A stretch of DNA of 24,235 bases, from contig JAFGKO010000010.1 of assembly GCA_016928525.1 (NCBI GenBank), positions 1-24,235 of the forward strand, written 5' to 3'. The translations under genes were made by a program, and so were the position numbers. The notes under the pieces were generated by a model. That model saw only the letters and a program-made list of their open reading frames with translations. It was not told where the DNA came from and did not search any database. Of this stretch, positions 23,382 through 24,235 are shown piece after piece; position 1 is the first letter of the stretch, and the number at the start of each line of letters is the position of its first letter. The DNA is from Anaerolineales bacterium (GTDB lineage Bacteria; Chloroflexota; Anaerolineae; Anaerolineales; Villigracilaceae).

Positions 23382-24235
23382 CACAAGAATTCTTTCTCAA
23401 AGTACAAGGCTTGAAGAAATATTTCGAAGCCGGAAAGCCCAACCTGTTCAAGCGTGAAGTGCGGCACGTACACGCAGTGGATGATGTCAGCCTGAACCTG
23501 GAGCGCGGCGAGGTGATTGCGCTGGTGGGCGAGAGCGGCTGCGGCAAGTCCACGCTGGCGCTGACCCTGATGGGCCTCGAAAAGTCGACCGCGGGTAAGA
23601 TCATCTTCGAGGGCATCGATATCACCCATGCGGATGAAAAAGCCCAGAAATTGCTGCGCCAACGCATCCAGATGGTCTTCCAGGACCCGTATGAGTCGCT
23701 CAACCCCACCCAGACCATCGAGGAGATCGTCGGCGAGCCGCTAGTAGTGCACAAATTGACCAGCAGCACTGAGGAGCGCCGCGAGCGCGTCGTCCGCGCC
23801 CTCGAGGATTCCGGATTGAAACCTGCGGACATCTATATGCGCCGCTTCCCGCACGAACTCTCCGGCGGACAACGCCAGCGCGTGGTCATCGCGGGCGCGC
23901 TCGTCCTGGAACCACACCTGCTGCTGGCTGATGAGCCTGTTTCTATGCTGGATGTTTCCATCCGCGCCGAGATCCTGAACTTGCTGGCCGACCTGCGGAT
24001 TTCGCGCCAGATTTCGATCATCTTCATCACACACGACCTGGGGACGGTAGGCTACTTCGCCGACCGGGTGGCGGTCATGTACCTGGGACGCATCGTGGAA
24101 ATAGGTAAGATGCGCGAGGTGCTGGAGAACCCGCAACATCCGTATACCAAGGCGCTGCTCTCGGTCATCCCGGTACCCAACCCGCGCCTGCGCAAGGAGC
24201 GCGTCATCCTGCAAGGCGAGACGCCCAACCCCATC
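23378..24235 (+). CDS. Peptide ABC transporter ATPase, DppF-like (partial, C-terminus outside window)
   Basis: The 286 codons in view encode most of a DppF/OppF-type ATPase: Walker A GESGCGKS (51-58), Q-loop Gln102 in VFQDPYESLNP, signature LSGGQ (161-165), Walker B LLLADEP (181-187), D-loop SMLD and switch His219 in ITHD. The oligopeptide-transporter C-terminal region (NPQHPYTKALL, 251-261) has begun and runs off the right edge. It should pair with the ATPase half of the upstream fusion protein to power import. ATG 23378 overlaps the fusion gene's stop codon (ATGA), so translation is coupled. Confidence 0.95.
   Translation, partial: MTQEFFLKVQGLKKYFEAGKPNLFKREVRHVHAVDDVSLNLERGEVIALVGESGCGKSTLALTLMGLEKSTAGKIIFEGIDITHADEKAQKLLRQRIQMVFQDPYESLNPTQTIEEIVGEPLVVHKLTSSTEERRERVVRALEDSGLKPADIYMRRFPHELSGGQRQRVVIAGALVLEPHLLLADEPVSMLDVSIRAEILNLLADLRISRQISIIFITHDLGTVGYFADRVAVMYLGRIVEIGKMREVLENPQHPYTKALLSVIPVPNPRLRKERVILQGETPNPI

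Noticed and set aside
1..24235. tRNA, rRNA or known riboswitch genes in the intergenic gaps
   Set aside because: No T-loop or anticodon-arm patterns or recognisable riboswitch cores were found on either strand by eye; a covariance-model scan could still find a divergent one.

Overview
The window (about 24 kb, mostly GC-moderate to GC-rich) looks like a chromosomal segment of a Chloroflexota bacterium, most likely Anaerolineae. That is inferred from the gene set: Pkn-type kinases fused to SUMF1/FGE-like domains with Pro/Thr-rich linkers, a non-pyrrolysine MttB homologue, Dpp-type transporters and many palindromic intergenic repeats. No rRNA, tRNA, transposase or CRISPR array was found, so the placement is not proven.

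Left block (1-9779). A minus-strand operon encodes a membrane Ser/Thr kinase with an extracytoplasmic SUMF1-like domain (2710-4710). Downstream of it is a trypsin-like protease / NB-ARC / TPR protein (2682 to beyond the left edge) with an intact protease triad and an intact P-loop. This pair is the best candidate for an undescribed signalling, defence or biological-conflict system. A second kinase of the same architecture (7854-9779) is translationally coupled to a lipoprotein gene (6853-7857). Between the two kinase units, on the opposite strand, lies a GH5 glycosidase resembling glycosylceramidases and steryl-glucosidases (4943-6820).

Middle block (10017-15177). An orphan ParA/Soj ATPase has a near-consensus promoter placed so that its mRNA should be leaderless. 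Divergently there follow a lipoprotein alpha/beta hydrolase, an MttB-family methyltransferase without its own corrinoid protein, and a RIO1-like kinase. The RIO gene is preceded by a possible 24-codon leader peptide and two tandem terminator-like hairpins, which looks like transcription attenuation.

Right block (15178-24235). An S9 prolyl-oligopeptidase-family peptidase and a creatininase-family amidohydrolase form a minus-strand pair. Divergent from them is a dipeptide/oligopeptide ABC operon: binding lipoprotein, DppB-like permease, a single-chain fusion of DppC-like permease with DppD-like ATPase, and a DppF-like ATPase cut by the right edge. The logical reading is peptide uptake plus intracellular peptide or amide breakdown. 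The ABC operon also has a terminator in its leader and two strong hairpins between the binding-protein and permease genes.
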